A stretch of 64,000 bases of DNA from Stenopsyche tienmushanensis (taxonomy: Eukaryota; Arthropoda; Insecta; Trichoptera; Stenopsychidae), in the NCBI GenBank assembly GCA_008973525.1, contig WACJ01000352.1, forward strand, positions 1-64,000, in the 5' to 3' direction. Both the position numbers and the translations under genes were made by a program. Positions within the stretch are counted from its first letter, which is position 1. Each line of letters begins with the position of its first letter. Below, piece by piece: positions 1 to 12,689 of the stretch. The notes under the pieces were generated by a model that had not been told where the DNA came from, ran no database searches, and saw nothing but the letters and a program-made list of their open reading frames with translations.

Positions 1-439
1 ATGGCCATATGATCTGTGGGTTCAAGAAATAAATTCGTATTTAATATGTAAATAGCTAAGCAAATGTCATGCTTCAAATGCCCTTTTAGGCGACTTTTAA
101 CTCTGAACGCTCGATTTGTTCGACGACTGACCCTAAGCGTTTTGATGTTATTTCACGTCATCAAAGGCTTTTCATCGAATTGTATGAATATTTTTAGTTG
201 CCTTTTAATATGGAATGATACATATAAAAATTAGTCAGCGTTTAAAATAATAATAATGCAAAACCCTGTAGATTTTCAAGCATTTCATCTATAGAGTTCA
301 TTTGACTTTGATGAGTAGGCGGATTTTCACTGTACGTATTGTATATTATATTGCATCATAATATTATTGTACTTTGTCTTTGAACGCTGGTCTGCGTTTG
401 TAGAAATTACCATATCTGTACGTAATAGAATGAGTGACG
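1..439. other. AT-rich sequence, no gene seen
   Basis: No plausible coding frame, splice structure or repeat was found here apart from the approach to the Tc1-like repeat that follows. Confidence 0.4.
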
Positions 440-1660
440 GATGATGAGTGACTTATTCAAAAAATGCGCACATCATACGAATTGCAATATGGTTTGTATT
501 TGTGGTTTTGGAGGTAAGTCTTCTACGAACGATAAGAATATAGAGCATTTGAAAAAATGAATCACTCAAGGAATGCATTAGAATATAATTGTATTTATAT
601 ATCAGATTGCAATGATAAAAAATACGAGCAATCAAACGATTTTTGTTTGAATCCATAACTAGAAAATATTTATAACGTGCTGATTAAGCCTCATTCGTCG
701 GAACCGTGAAGGATCGATCACTAGTGAAATAAGGCTCCGTCCTTTACAAAGCTCCGGCATACGACGATATTCAATCCTTCCAAAAGGGAAAGGGAGCACG
801 CTTCTTTATATGTGACTGCTGTTCATCTCTTATATAAAATCAAATAAAAAAGGGGTTTAAAAAATAGACAATTAAAATATTGAAATTAGATGACAAATAA
901 ATACGAAATACACTTATCGCCTAAATCAAAAATAAATTCTACAAAATGACGCATGTCAACCCATTCGTGGGATCAATTGATGATTATCGATATAATTTGT
1001 TAACATAACATTGATAGTGTTATTGATTTATGAATTCCAACATGTTTTCATCAGCTTGAGTACCTTTCAAGAATAGTACACTCTAAATTCCTAGATAATA
1101 AACGTCGTCGAAGAAACGCAATAGTTTTCTTATTGCCTATTTCTTGATAAGAATACAATGTTTATTTAAACGATTTAGATCTATCAGTCCTTAAAATATG
1201 TTTGAACATTTATTTTCTAATAATCGACGATAAAATTATTAGAATTCTTCCCAATTAGGTTTAAATTCATTGTTGTTTTGCCAAATTGGAGGGCAACCGC
1301 TTGCGATTGATATTTCAAGCGATTCGCAAAAATCATGGGACACTTGTTATTCAGATATGGACTTTTCAACTTTATCATAAAAAAGTGTTTGTGTTTGATT
1401 CCAAGACTTTGTTTCATCATCATGGCATTGGTTTGATCAAATTTGTGGTCACTTCACCTAAAATATTGACACATTTACTGTTTTTTTTCTTCTTATTTAT
1501 TTCCTTAGAGTTATTAAATCTTATGATTACTATTTCGCTGTTATTTAATAGACAACGTGAAATGTGTGCTTTGGATCATTTCTCAAAACGATTTTTGTCG
1601 ATCAACGTTTCTGTGGTGTTTTTGCAATTTGCTATTAATCATTATCAAATTTCTATGAAA
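440..1660 (-). repeat. Decayed Tc1/mariner-like repeat, copy 1
   Basis: This block is closely similar, stretch by stretch, to 5850-7500 of the same window: the 'aaggctccgtcc' segment near 740, the 'cgtgggatcaattgatgatta' segment near 966, and the 'gaaacgcaatagttttcttattgcc' run near 1112. On the minus strand, 1558-1584 reads N-D-P-K-H-T-F-H, which fits the region around the second catalytic aspartate of Tc1-like DDE transposases (usually QQDNDPKH). A tryptophan-rich patch near 1270-1310 could be the WP..SPDLNP region. Stops and frameshifts break the frame. The open frame on the plus strand across this region is an antisense shadow. No clean terminal inverted repeats were found. The class call rests mainly on comparison with the better preserved copy 2. 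Confidence 0.55.
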
Positions 1661-1839
1661 TATCTTTTTGAATAATTTTTACGACCATCGTGTACTTGAA
1701 ACTCTGAATGAAAATCTAAATATTTACGCAGACTGCAAATATTAATGTGAAATTAATTAATAAATCAACATACAGAAGAATGTAAAATTTACAATATTAA
1801 CAATAAATTTACATTTACAATCAATAATTTTTGTTTTTT
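1661..1839. other. AT-rich spacer
   Basis: Nothing recognisable was seen between the Tc1-like repeat and the next interspersed repeat. Confidence 0.3.
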
Positions 1840-2205
1840 TGCATTTTGTTTCAAATTTTAGATCTTTAAGAATATATCCTCAAAAGGAATTTTTAAAATT
1901 CTAATTATTTACGGAGTTATAGCTATTTTAGTGAGGCTGCAATTAAGTCGGTTCTAATTTTGTCAAATTTTTAAATGCATTTTTCAACAAGGTTGACATG
2001 ATATCTTAACTTCTAATAAACCGATTTACTTCAAATTTAGTAAAAATCTTTTATATATAAATCTCTATCGCTCCTACCAGATTTATAACAACATTTTATT
2101 TTTAACTATTTTTAAACAAGTTAAAACTGTGAGAAAATAAATCCAAAAATTGATTTTTTTAAAAAAAAAACAGTCTTCATTTTGTAATTTTTTTTATGAA
2201 GTAGG
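1840..2205 (+). repeat. Interspersed repeat shared with 55975-56345
   Basis: About 360 bp align with 55975-56345 in the same orientation. Shared pieces include 'ggagttatag' followed by 'tattttagtga', and 'ggttgacatgatatct'. Neither copy has a coding frame. The second copy sits in a region rich in pogo/Tigger-like end sequences, so this may be a piece of the same element type. That class assignment is inference. Confidence 0.55.
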
Positions 2206-2589
2206 AACTATTGCCACATCTTTGCTGATTAATTTCAAATGGCTAAAAGGGTTGGAATCGTGTCTATCAGGACATGCCCTTTTTTAACCCCTTACATTTT
2301 ATCAGCCTATAATTTATTTTTATTTTTTATGTTTTTATTTTTTTGTATATTTTAAAAATATCAATAAGTATTTGGTAAAATAATATGTATTAAAAACATT
2401 TTTTATTGAACTTTAAAAAAACGCCCAAAATTAGTGCCTCTAGACTAGACTAACCGCTTAATATATTTATACAGCATAATTCCGGGTTATATTTGAATCC
2501 TCCTCGTACTTCTCATTAAGGATTTTAAGACAAGAAAATATTATCGAATTTTAAGAGCTGATATAAATCTCTACTTTTATTATCTTCGG

Positions 2590-3525
2590 GTGGATGTTAG
2601 ACTCCAGGATGCCCACCCACAAAACCCCAGCGTGGAGCCAACCCTACACCTGTGGGCAACAGTTGAACTCCTGGGGGTAATGATGTGGAGTAGAAGTGTG
2701 TGAAAGTAGCCTCGTCGGTTTGCTCATCAAACGCAGCTGGCGTGGCCCAGTTAACATGAGTTGGGTGCGCAGGTCACCGTGTGCTGCGCACCCATAAAGG
2801 GGTGTATGGAACAGCCGGTTACAGTAGTTGGGGGAGACTGTGTCAAAGGCTCACCACTATCTCCGTCTCCGTGGCTAGGTACTTTTTTTGTTGTTTTCGA
2901 AGGAGGGGATTTTTTATAAGACACCACATATTGGGCTTCGTGTTAACACTTAGCGTGTTGTCCTATCCTATAGAATATTCTCGCTGGGTTTTTTCGCTTA
3001 TAGGTTGAGGAGGAGGAGGAGCTCCTCCCGCGGTGTGTTCCTCTCTGTGTTCCTGGCTGGGCAGTCGAATAGTGTGTGTGCGGTGGCATTCTGGACCGGC
3101 CTCCTTTTGAATTTTAAACAGGTAGCTACCATAACAGCTGTGTCCAGTGAGTGCCTGGGTGAGATGGTAGCACAGCTGGCCGTGTTTCCTGGATGCCCAA
3201 GTCTTCAGGTTTGGAATGAGCCGATCCTCTGCAGTCCGTCATCTGCTGCAGTCCTTTCTCCTCCATCGCACCTTCGGGTGCACATGGTCTAAAGATGATA
3301 TTTCCCCCGGAAACCTCGCCTCCCTTGAAGGGCATGGAGCAAAAGGGGTTTCTCGTGGGATTAAAGGATCTGTGGAAGACACTCTTTGTGTGTTTAGTCC
3401 AGGGTAACCCGAAACAGACCATACAGCAGCGCAGGAAATAGGGTCGATTATAATGACCCTTCAATCCAGTAAGCCGCTGTCTGATGCTGACACCCTTTAC
3501 CACTAAAGCCTGCATGTTGAATAGT
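2590..3525 (+). repeat. GC-richer interspersed repeat, copy 1
   Basis: The segment is visibly GC-richer than its surroundings and matches 37425-38020 in the same orientation: 'ggagccaaccctac', 'tgtgggcaa', 'catcaaacgcagctgg', 'aacatgagttgggtgcgcag', 'gagactgtgtcaaaggctca', and further down 'ggaagac' and 'ggtaacccg'. Copy 1 is longer and contains about 250 bp (roughly 2870-3200) not present in copy 2. Several short frames overlap here on both strands but none is conserved between the copies, so I call it a transposon fragment of unknown class rather than a gene. Confidence 0.6.
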
Positions 3526-4040
3526 CATTGATGATGTCAATTGACGAAACTCTTATTAAGATAGGGGCTATAACGATATCCTTTTTTTATAAACGATTAA
3601 GAAAATTTATGTGTACTTCATTCCGTTTCTTTGGAAAGCAATTTAAAAGTACATCCGTTTCCGTTGATTATGATTTGTTTGTATTAGTCGGCTGACCTAT
3701 ATTTGATCAGGACTTTTTATAAATACACCGCCAAGGATAGATCTAATATCTATTGCCATTTTAACGAGAATTTAAAAAGTATTAAATGGTACGTCATCCA
3801 ACTTTCAACAATATTTTCATTTGCAATTCCAACTTGTTTATTCAAGTCTGTTCAAATTTTGTATAAACACGCATACGGCTGGGATTTTTTACTTTTTCTT
3901 ATCACCACAAGAAGCATTTTAATCAAAAATCAACACGGTTATCACGGTTGTTTTTCACTGCCTTCTAAGAAGAGTGGAGCAGTCCTTCAAATCACCCAAA
4001 CGTTCTAATGGAAAGAACGCATAAGCACCCTTGGATACGA
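3526..4040. other. No gene seen
   Basis: AT-rich sequence with only short chance frames. Confidence 0.3.
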
Positions 4041-4250
4041 TCACTTCGATGGCTCACTAGGGTGAACATCCACAAATGATATTCGAATGTTATTGCTACC
4101 TTCAATATCTATTTCACTCAGAGGTGAATGTATATGATGCAGATGATATGATTGGATCCACAATGATGATGATGAAACAGAATCGATCCAAATTGTTGTA
4201 TAATATTTATCGTATAAACGAGCAAAAAAATACTCAAAAACGAGTATTTC
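4041..4250 (-). repeat. Short repeat shared with 14925-15110
   Basis: Read on the minus strand this stretch matches 14925-15110 on the plus strand: a 'catcatcat' run, then 'atacattcacctc', then 'gatattgaaggtagca'. The minus-strand frame is open here for about 70 codons but the partner copy does not keep it. It is probably a fragment of an unclassified mobile element. Confidence 0.4.
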
Positions 4251-5849
4251 CACGAGCCCCCGAAATGTAGGACTATCGTTAAAATTTCTACGTAAACATC
4301 CCCTATAACGCTTAAAGCTTAAGTAGCACGATCCCTAATTTATTCACATTAAAACCGCGGCGCGCATTTTGCGTATTTTACAGCATTTAACCCCTTCACG
4401 CACAACGCTTTCCCTGAGCAAATATTATTCAAATGTTAAAAAGTGATACTCTGAAAAATTAACATTATCAAAATATTCGGACGGAGCCCGCGAAACGGGC
4501 GTCCTTGCGCAAATATGAATTTAAATTTAGCCATTAAGCCTCCCTGCTCTTTCGCCTACGTAAGCCCTTTCATCGACCTTCGAATTAATTATTTTGCTTT
4601 TTAAATATACAGAATGATTCAAATTGCAACCGCATTCTGCGAATCAAAAAATCGAGTTATAATTAACCAATTGCTCAGCTTATCACGTTAAATCGGCTTA
4701 TCGTCTGAGTCATTTTCGTTAAAATGAATTAGTCAACTGTTATTAATTTAAAGCCCTAAATCTCTATAAATTTTCAAATGTTTCAATATCATAACGAAGA
4801 ATACGCATGCAGCTAAGACCAGAGTGGGTCCTAAATTTTTCACATCCACTCACCGCTCTCAAATATCGGCGACCAATTGGAACGTATTACACAAATATTC
4901 ATACATTCAAGATGATAAAAATAAAATATTACCCGAGCAATGGACGCAGTTATAGATTCCAGTCTTGATTCATAAAATTTCTTACCTAAAAAGAAAAAAA
5001 TATATATTACATACAATAATAAAATTTGTGTTTATTGTCATTTGTGCGTGAACGTGTGGGTGTTAATGGACTTTTCTAGTGTTTCGAGAAAATTTTGTAT
5101 GACGCTTATTGGTAACGATATCACATTCCCTGCCGTCGTCTCAACTTTCTATTATCTCTATGAGGAGAATCCAATTGTGGCAAAAACGTGTTTCTCATCG
5201 TATGCTCTTATTCTATCCGCGAATACATTCAATTTGCAGCATGAAATGCTTTGAAAATATTCAAAAAATCGATACCCATACAACTAGCCAAGTCACTTGT
5301 GAACAATTTTAGCATTGTCAAGTCTGAATTTTGCACGAAATATTGTGGTAAAATGCACGTCATATGTATGGTTTTTAGCATTGATTTTTGTGCATGATTG
5401 TAGTTAAATCGCATGCCTTTATGAAACCCCCAGGCGTTAGTATTCAATCGTGGAGTTCTTCAAGAAGTACAGGTACACAATTTTACATCATATGGACATG
5501 GATCTTATTGGTATTGCTGTGGAAAATCTAAACATAACCGGCTAGAGCACACGGACGTCGTTGTGCGTCATCTGGGTGACCCAAAGCGGGAGCTCTTGAT
5601 GCTCGGAGGACACCTGCGTCAAAGAACATGACGCACGCATTTCATTTAATTTATTGATTAAATACTGGCATAAAGTATATACTATTATATTGATTTAAAG
5701 CCTGGATTTATTACAGAGTTTCAAGTTCAAATTCAAAGTGTGTACCAACAAATTTGACCGATTGGAAAGTTACCGCACATTCTCATTGGCTTACAATTTT
5801 ATCGCACTTTACGTGTGAACTCTGATCTATTTTCATAGAATTTATCATA
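4251..5849. other. No gene seen
   Basis: About 1.6 kb of AT-rich sequence. Open frames are short and lack splice context or similarity to anything else in the window. Confidence 0.3.
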
Positions 5850-7700
5850 GTTGTAAATAAGGGAATGAGTAATGTTTTCTATGTGAATAATTCAAAATAT
5901 GCGCTTATCGTGCGAATCAAATGTGGTTTTGGTGGTGGTTTTGATATCATCTATAAAAGATATATTTTAAAAATGTGTCACCCAAGGATCACATCAGTTG
6001 TTTATTTTTATTTTCTAATGCAATGATAAAGGATTTGAACTTTTAAAACGGCAGTATTTCTTTGAATCCATCCCTACCTATGAAATATTTATAACGTAAA
6101 TTCCAGGGCTACGATATCTTTATCATTTGCCTCCTAACTACCTCAAGGTGCTAACGGGTTGTTTTACGCCGACATTCATCGACGAGAAGGACCGATCCTT
6201 AGTAACATAAGGCTCCATCCTCCATACAAAGCTCCGGCTTACGACGAAATTCAATCCTTCCCAAGGGGAGGGCAGCACGCTTCTTTAACGCAGTTTCTCA
6301 ATCTTACCAGAAATATGGTTGGAAAGATATCTTACATGAATGTACGTTATAAAGTCATAATCTTATTTCTTCTTATGATTATGAAATACGTGACACATTT
6401 CGCCCTTTTATCGCGTAAATAAAAAATAAATTCAATAATATAACGCTTGACACCTATTCGTGGGATCAATTGATGATTATTGATATAATCTATCAACATA
6501 AGATTGATAGTATTATTGGTTTATGAATTCGAACATGTTTTTCATCATCAGCTTAAGTACCTTTCAAGATTAGTTCACTTTAACCCTATCGGACCGGATA
6601 TCGTAAGAACGAGACGGGAGTCTTGCGTCTCATCATACACTCGTGCATCGATGACAAATGCTTATAAAGGTACCCCTACACGTCTAAACATTCTCAATAT
6701 GTTTTTATTTTTTTATAAAAACTCATTATTCAACAAAATGTGGAATAAGCTATTAAGCTCTCTTAACAAAGATAAGACGACTTTCATCGTATTGTCTTGA
6801 GAGCAGGCGTTTGTTTTGATAATTAAGATATTCGCATCATTCTTATCGTTGATCAATTTTGTTATTCCCCCTTGACTGTTCTGGAGCGGCGTCATTAGCC
6901 GAGTATTGCCACTCCTTTGCAAAATCTACTCCTTCAGAAGTAAATTGGAAGGTTAGCATGGTAACCTTGCCCTTTTTTTTGCAACACATTAATAGGCAAA
7001 AACAGAAAGCGGATGACATGCAAGTAATACATTAAGAAACAAATGAATATTGTGTGCTATCAACGGTGCTAAGGTTCATTATCAAGTTTATTACACGCTG
7101 CAGCGGAGCTGACAGAAAAGTGGATTTACATTAGAGCGTAGCATGTCTGCTCTCCGGTTCAAAAGGGTTAAATTCCGCGATAATAAATGCTGTCGATGAA
7201 ACGCAATAGTTTTCTTATTGCCTATTTATTGATAAGGATACAATAATTTTTAAAACGATTTAGATTTATTATACCTTAAAATATATTTGAACATTTATTT
7301 TTTAATAATCAATGATAAAACGCTTAAATGCTTATTTTCTTCCAAGATCTTTCCTTGCAAATTTGATTACTATTCAGCAGTTATTTAGCGGCCAAAGTGA
7401 AAAATGTGCTTTGGATCATTTCCCAAAACGGTTTCCCAGGCTAAAAATTTCTCCAATTCGTCCTGAATTACTATTTTTTTTAGTCTTTATATAAGCTGAT
7501 CCATTATTCATCATCATGAAAACCAAATTATTAACTCCAGTCGCTAACGTACACTCCCAAACCATAGCACCGCCACCTCCTAAAGTATTGAACTGACTTT
7601 CATCGGCAAAAATTATAGCAATTCCATCAATTTAGTCTATATTTATTGTCGTTTTATCGAATTAATGAACAAGAACTTGCGATTGGTCCATAACTTTAAG
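5850..7700 (-). repeat. Decayed Tc1/mariner-like repeat, copy 2, split by an insertion
   Basis: This is the second copy of the repeat at 440-1660. It is interrupted at 6580-7171 by a TTAA-flanked element. On the minus strand, 7590-7615 reads V-I-F-A-D-E-S-Q-F-N and is followed (about 7480-7590) by GGGGAMVWECTLATGVNNLV. This is the standard Tc1-like block containing the first catalytic aspartate and the GGGSVMVWGC motif. The NDPKH block follows at about 7401-7425. Stops and frameshifts make it non-functional. In the Tc1/mariner superfamily these blocks form the DDE/D catalytic core. Confidence 0.7.
6580..7171. mobile_element. TTAA-flanked piggyBac-like MITE (592 bp)
   Basis: The insertion is bounded by TTAA at both ends, and its termini are imperfect inverted repeats: TTAACCCTATCGGACCGG at the left, and TTAACCCTTTTGAACCGG as the reverse complement of the right end. 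The paralogous repeat copy has an uninterrupted site at 1083-1086 (CTAA in the context 'cact-CTAA-attcc'), so the insertion is directly visible. TTAA duplication and a CCCT-type terminus are typical of piggyBac elements. No transposase frame is present, so it is non-autonomous. Confidence 0.75.
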
Positions 7701-8424
7701 CAAGTATTGAACAAAGTTCGATCTCCTTCAACTACCAATCATGTCGGCCAAATATACTTCCACCTAATTGTATTTTCCCAAATATCGCTTCTCAGAAAAT
7801 ATGTTTATACGTCATATGTATGATGCATAAGGACCAGCACAAATAGATTTATTTTGTATGAGTATAATATTAAAACCCCGTTATTTTGGATTTTATGGGC
7901 ATCTTATTGCCTGGAGATTTATATGGCGCTTAAACGTGTTATTTGCATGACGACATAAACTCATTTTTCTCGTTGTTGCATATATAATGATAGTCATGGG
8001 AAACCATTTTTACATATAAAATCTAGAATATGTATGACGCCATAGCGAACGGTATGCAGTTGCATCTGAAAGTTATTCAACCCCTACAGCGTGATTTAAC
8101 ATCTCAAACGTGCAAGACGACGTATAAGATGTTGTCATTTGCAGCATCCTTTGTTAAAGTTTCCATCCGCCGGCTTATGAAACGTCCCCAAAGTAAATAC
8201 GACCTCGATCCTATATAATGAAAAAACATGTATATATGTAATATGCTTTAAAATGCCAATTTATGATCAAGACCGTTGTTTTTTCGCTCGTTATATCCGT
8301 GATATCGTTAATAATTTAGTCCAATTAAATTAAATATATTTTGTCTTGCACTATGCAGATTGTTTATTATATTAGAGTCATCAGAAAGTAAGGTTACAAA
8401 TAGTAGTTTAAGAAATTATATTGA
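7701..8424. other. No gene seen
   Basis: AT-rich sequence. A partial copy of the 'tatatccgtgat' motif described at 16509 occurs near 8288-8305. Confidence 0.3.
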
Positions 8425-8885
8425 TAAAGTCGAAAGTATTTTATTTATTTAAGAAAAGATAAAAATACTATTCAAAAATAAAGGAGTAGAACTCGCAAAA
8501 TTCCCGATTTCTTGACATATTATTTATTTCCGTCGCTGCAGATGAATACTTATATACAATGATACTTTGACGTGATTCGGAATTATAATACGGAGGAATG
8601 CAAAAATTCTGAACCCCGTATCTATTATATTTCATATCGATATTCCTATTATAAGAGTCGAGGTGTAATAAATACATCACCGGTAGGGAAAGGTTAATAT
8701 AAAAATTTGAAAAACATATATGTACTGAATATATGTATACATTACGCCACTGTTTTCAAGCGTCCAGATTTCGGCAGAAATGTCTCGATTTAGTAGCCTT
8801 CATCGTGCTGGTAGGGTGTACGATTTCTGTTAGATAAAAATTTCAATCCCGATTTTTTCGGGATTACGTTTACTAATCCCGGGAT
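8425..8885 (+). repeat. hAT-family repeat, copy at 8.4 kb
   Basis: This is one of five copies of an approximately 0.3-0.6 kb repeat (others at 28976, 35398, 40985 and 48895). Common blocks are 'actcgcaaaattcccgattt', 'attatttatttccgtcgc', 'attacggaggaat', 'cgatattcc' with 'tattagagtcgaggtgta', and 'cgccactgtt'. The 48.9 kb copy defines the ends and shows an 8-bp target duplication. The 41 kb copy retains a transposase remnant. The assignment of this copy follows from those two. Confidence 0.7.
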
Positions 8886-11200
8886 CTATGTCCAAAATAT
8901 TTGTGAAATATCCTGTGAATTTAAATTAAGAGACATTTCTGCATTTTTGGTTTAAAAAAAATGCTGGAGAGGGAAGGAGAGGCTGCTGCTAAGGAGAGGA
9001 GAAACTTTAAACGTTTTTCTCGAAACTACTTTTTCTAAGCTCACGGAAGTGCTCCCATACGCCCTAGATGAGAATTTTTTATGAAATTTAGCAGACATAT
9101 GTACAATAAATGTCTTCATCGTTTGACCTATAATTATCTAAAAACATTAAAATGATTTTATTTAATGAACAAAAAACTACAACAAATGCGGATAAAAACA
9201 CACAGTTTTCTTTATTTTTTTTATTTTCCAGTATTTCTTCTTAATTATAGGTCAAACTATGTACAATATTATGCAAAGTAAATATATGTTTAAAATTTTT
9301 GCTGCAAATCCCCTGTCCAGGACTTAGGACTTCCGATACTCCCAATACCATACTTTGTCAAATTTAAAAAAATATTTTTATGTTCAATAAAGATTGCCTA
9401 GTCAGTACACTAAATATTCTATATTTAATACTTTTCGCATAAAAAAATGTTGAAAAATCAATATCTTTTAGACCCCAAAAGGCATAAATTCTATATCTGG
9501 ATCACCTTTGTATTTGAAAACTGTTATTTTTTTTATTCAATATATTCGCTTTTTTTTTGCTCATTAGGATTAATATATAATCGCCTTTGATATTCAATAA
9601 GGCATTATTTTTTCACAACAACTTATCATACACAAAGAAGGACTTAGTCAACGAAGGGTAGAATCAGGTAGTTCGTTTGGAGATAGTGATTTTTGTTATT
9701 GTAAAAGATTATCATTTCATGAATAGTAATAATCTTTTCTAAGAATATATATATACTTAGGCTTTATCGATTGAAAAAATGATTTTACTATGATGATAAC
9801 TTACTCAGAATTTTGTTGCGTTTTTGTAACATTTCATATTATTAAATGGGACAAAATATATATAAAATATAGTACTTGAATTTAATATCAACGTTGACAT
9901 ATTTCTGATAGTAATTGACTAAAAAAAATGAGTTAAAATACTAAAAAAATCTTTGGTCCATCTTATATGTTTAATGTTCGGATGAGATCTTTTCAATGGT
10001 ACGCTTCCGAACATTTCGACCCTTATACCCTCTTCAACATCCGAACGGTCAAAGGAATAAGAAATGTTGACATTGATTGCTATATTGGACAGACACACAT
10101 GTCATATTGTGTAGCATATAAGTAAGATACTGAAGTTCGCATGTATCCAATAAAATCCTAAACTAATCTCAATGACAAAGCTAAGATGTTAATAGAAGAA
10201 GACATCTTTGCTTTTTATCAACGGGAGCAGCATGCAAGTTTGTCGTTTAAGCTTCCCTAGATGCTCCAGACAAATAAAAAGTGCAATTCCATAGAATGGA
10301 ACGTAGAATGCAACGGCTTTTGTTCTTTGATGACATTTCAGCCAAATTTGCATTTAGACATTCATGCAAATGAGTTTTTCCCGCGCGACCTAATCTGGAA
10401 CCGCCGAAGAAAGCTCCCCGTGTAAACGGGGGAGGAAAATCAAATATTTTTTTACGATTCCCATTTCCGGTTCCGGGGCTTATGTTCGATAAATCTGCCG
10501 CGTAATCGGATGTCATGTCGGCGAATATTTCGCAAAATCCGAAAGGAAATATTGTGCGACCTTCCATCCGTTTTCGGGTCTATTTTGACCCAAATCCGTT
10601 TAATTTAGGAAACGCACGTTAATACAACGGCTCGGTTATGCTTTGAATGGATACCTGTGAAAGAAGACATGAAAACGCATGTTAATTTCGATTATTCATC
10701 CGGTTTTTCTGCGCGGAAAATACGTCCTAATAAAAATCGTGCAAAAATAGACAACGCTGCGGGTCGTTTCCAGCAACCTAATTGTTGTAATAAACCGCGC
10801 AAAATCATCGTAATTACAGGAATTCGATCCGCGTAAAAAAATATTGGTTTAAATTCTTGTATTTATTTTGCATGATTTTAAGTCGTTTCCCCAAAATAAT
10901 AACCCAAATATACCAACGTGATTATATTCCCGGCGTCTATAATCATACTGCCAGGATACGAAATCGTCCAAATTATTTATATATTTAATTCAAAACGCTT
11001 CAATTCATATTTTTCAATGAGGCTTGAAGATTTTCATCGCTCTAAAGTTTTTATGTGGGCTATATTTAGGTCAATGGATATCACTTATAATTCAATATGA
11101 TTTATTCTTTTGCGAGATCTGTTGTGGGTTTCCATCATCAGAGAGCTCTTGAGTATTTCTGGATTTAGCCATTAAAAATTCGGTATGCTGTTGTTAGCCT
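8886..11200. other. No gene seen
   Basis: About 2.3 kb without a supportable gene. The portion 10230-10830 is somewhat GC-richer and holds a 106-codon minus-strand frame, but that frame has no signal peptide, motif or splice context and resembles nothing else in the window. Confidence 0.35.
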
Positions 11201-11513
11201 TTAACACTTTGACGTGCACAACCGTCAAATTCCGTCATGCGTCAGCAGATAATACTTGCATTTGCGCCAGATAAGTCTATGCATACCGTCTTCGTGGACG
11301 CTTCGAATCTTATCTCACATCGACTCAAAAACTATCAAACTTCTCTGAGAACTCTCTGTCAACAATCAATGTCATTGATTCAAAACAATAATAATCGCGT
11401 GTTTAATCGACGGCTTAACTCCAATTTTATGTTCATAACTTGCGAAAATCGTTATTCCAGACGTGTGCGTCAAACATGACGGGATTTGACGGCTGTGTAC
11501 GTCGAAGTGTTAA
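11201..11513. mobile_element. TTAA-flanked MITE with long inverted repeats (313 bp)
   Basis: The element begins with TTAACACTTTGACGTGCACA. The reverse complement of its other end begins TTAACACTTCGACGTACACA. The match continues through CCGTCAAATTCCGTCATG / CCGTCAAATCCCGTCATG, giving inverted repeats of about 38 bp with few mismatches. Both ends sit on TTAA, as expected for a piggyBac-type target duplication. The interior has no transposase and an 80-codon frame that I regard as incidental. Confidence 0.75.
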
Positions 11514-12054
11514 CGGACGATTTCTATGACTGCTTCTGGCAGCAGTTTTTCCCAGCAAGAATGACTGGATTGTTTTATTTGGATGCAGAAACAATATCAA
11601 CACAATTTCAAATAGATTTTTTTACAGGCTTGTGGAAGTGATAAATTTTCATCTTGATCGATGTAACCTAATATTTTTTCAAACTTTCGAAGAACATAAT
11701 ATGCTTTAAATATTGAAATTATACCTCGGTCTAAGGGTTGGATTATAGACGAAGTTCATATGTTCATATTTCAACATTAGGATGTCTTAAATCGAGCAAA
11801 TGTCTTGGTACATTGTCCAATATCAATAATATTTCATATATAAAATTATGTATATTTTCCCCCCAAACCGTGTTATATAAAGCGTGTTGCAAAAAACACG
11901 ACACAATCTATACAAACGTTTTATATAAAATCGCATCGCATCGTGTATTGGCAATGAAATGACAAACGAATGAGTATTTCTGAGAAAACAAAAAAACGTT
12001 AAAATTTTGGCAGAATTTCAATCCACAAGAATAATATTTGTCAATTGAACATTT
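11514..12054. other. No gene seen
   Basis: AT-rich sequence with no recognisable feature. Confidence 0.3.
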
Positions 12055-12295
12055 GCCAGGTTAGGCCCGATCCACACTATGGTGCCAGTAACGGTTCGAT
12101 CTCGCTCCAGTCTCGGTTCGATCAAATATTCTTACATGAGAAACAATGGGAATATTCACACTATCGTATCGCTCCAGTTCCGATCCGATATCGCGCCGGT
12201 ACCGGTTCATCCGAAAGAATATTTGACTGGAGCGAGATCGGAGCTGTCATGAGTCATGACCTCATTAGCACAACACCGATGCTATGGTCGTGCAG
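12055..12295 (+). repeat. 'Ggcccgatccacactatgg' repeat, copy 1
   Basis: The stretch begins 'taggcccgatccacactatg' and continues 'gtgccagtaacggttcgat', 'ctcgctccagtctcggttcg'. Inside it the element folds back on itself: the 'ggttcgatctcgctcc' block recurs inverted near 12215-12245. Related copies lie at 12690-13093 and 14448-14780. No coding frame is conserved. It is probably a MITE of unassigned superfamily. Confidence 0.55.
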
Positions 12296-12689
12296 CGAAA
12301 TGTTACGTTTTTTATCTAATTATGGCTGTCAATAAATCGTGGAATTCTTAAAAAGGTTTGTATTTATGCGTATAATTTATAGAATTTGATTATAAATAAT
12401 AGATAATTACACTATAATTATTTTTGCCAACTTTTCTAGAAGCGTTTTTTTTTCGAGAAAAAAGTGTGTATGGTAAAATTGACGAAAATTTTAAAAGAAT
12501 AGTTGACTATTTGGCACTTAAAAAATATTTTACATACAAAGTAAAATGTAGTAAATTGAATATATTTTTTATTTATTTCCAAATGTCCATTCGCGAGTCC
12601 ATTCGACAATATTGTAAAAATTTGTCTTCGTCGTCTATCAAATGACGTTATAAAGTGTGATATTCGCCTTCTTTTTTTTCGTTAATAAA

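Noticed and set aside
1286..1675. 129-codon plus-strand open frame
   Set aside because: Antisense to the Tc1-like transposase remnant and not conserved in the second copy of the repeat.
3005..3515. Overlapping frames in the GC-richer repeat
   Set aside because: Not preserved in the second repeat copy at 37425-38020.
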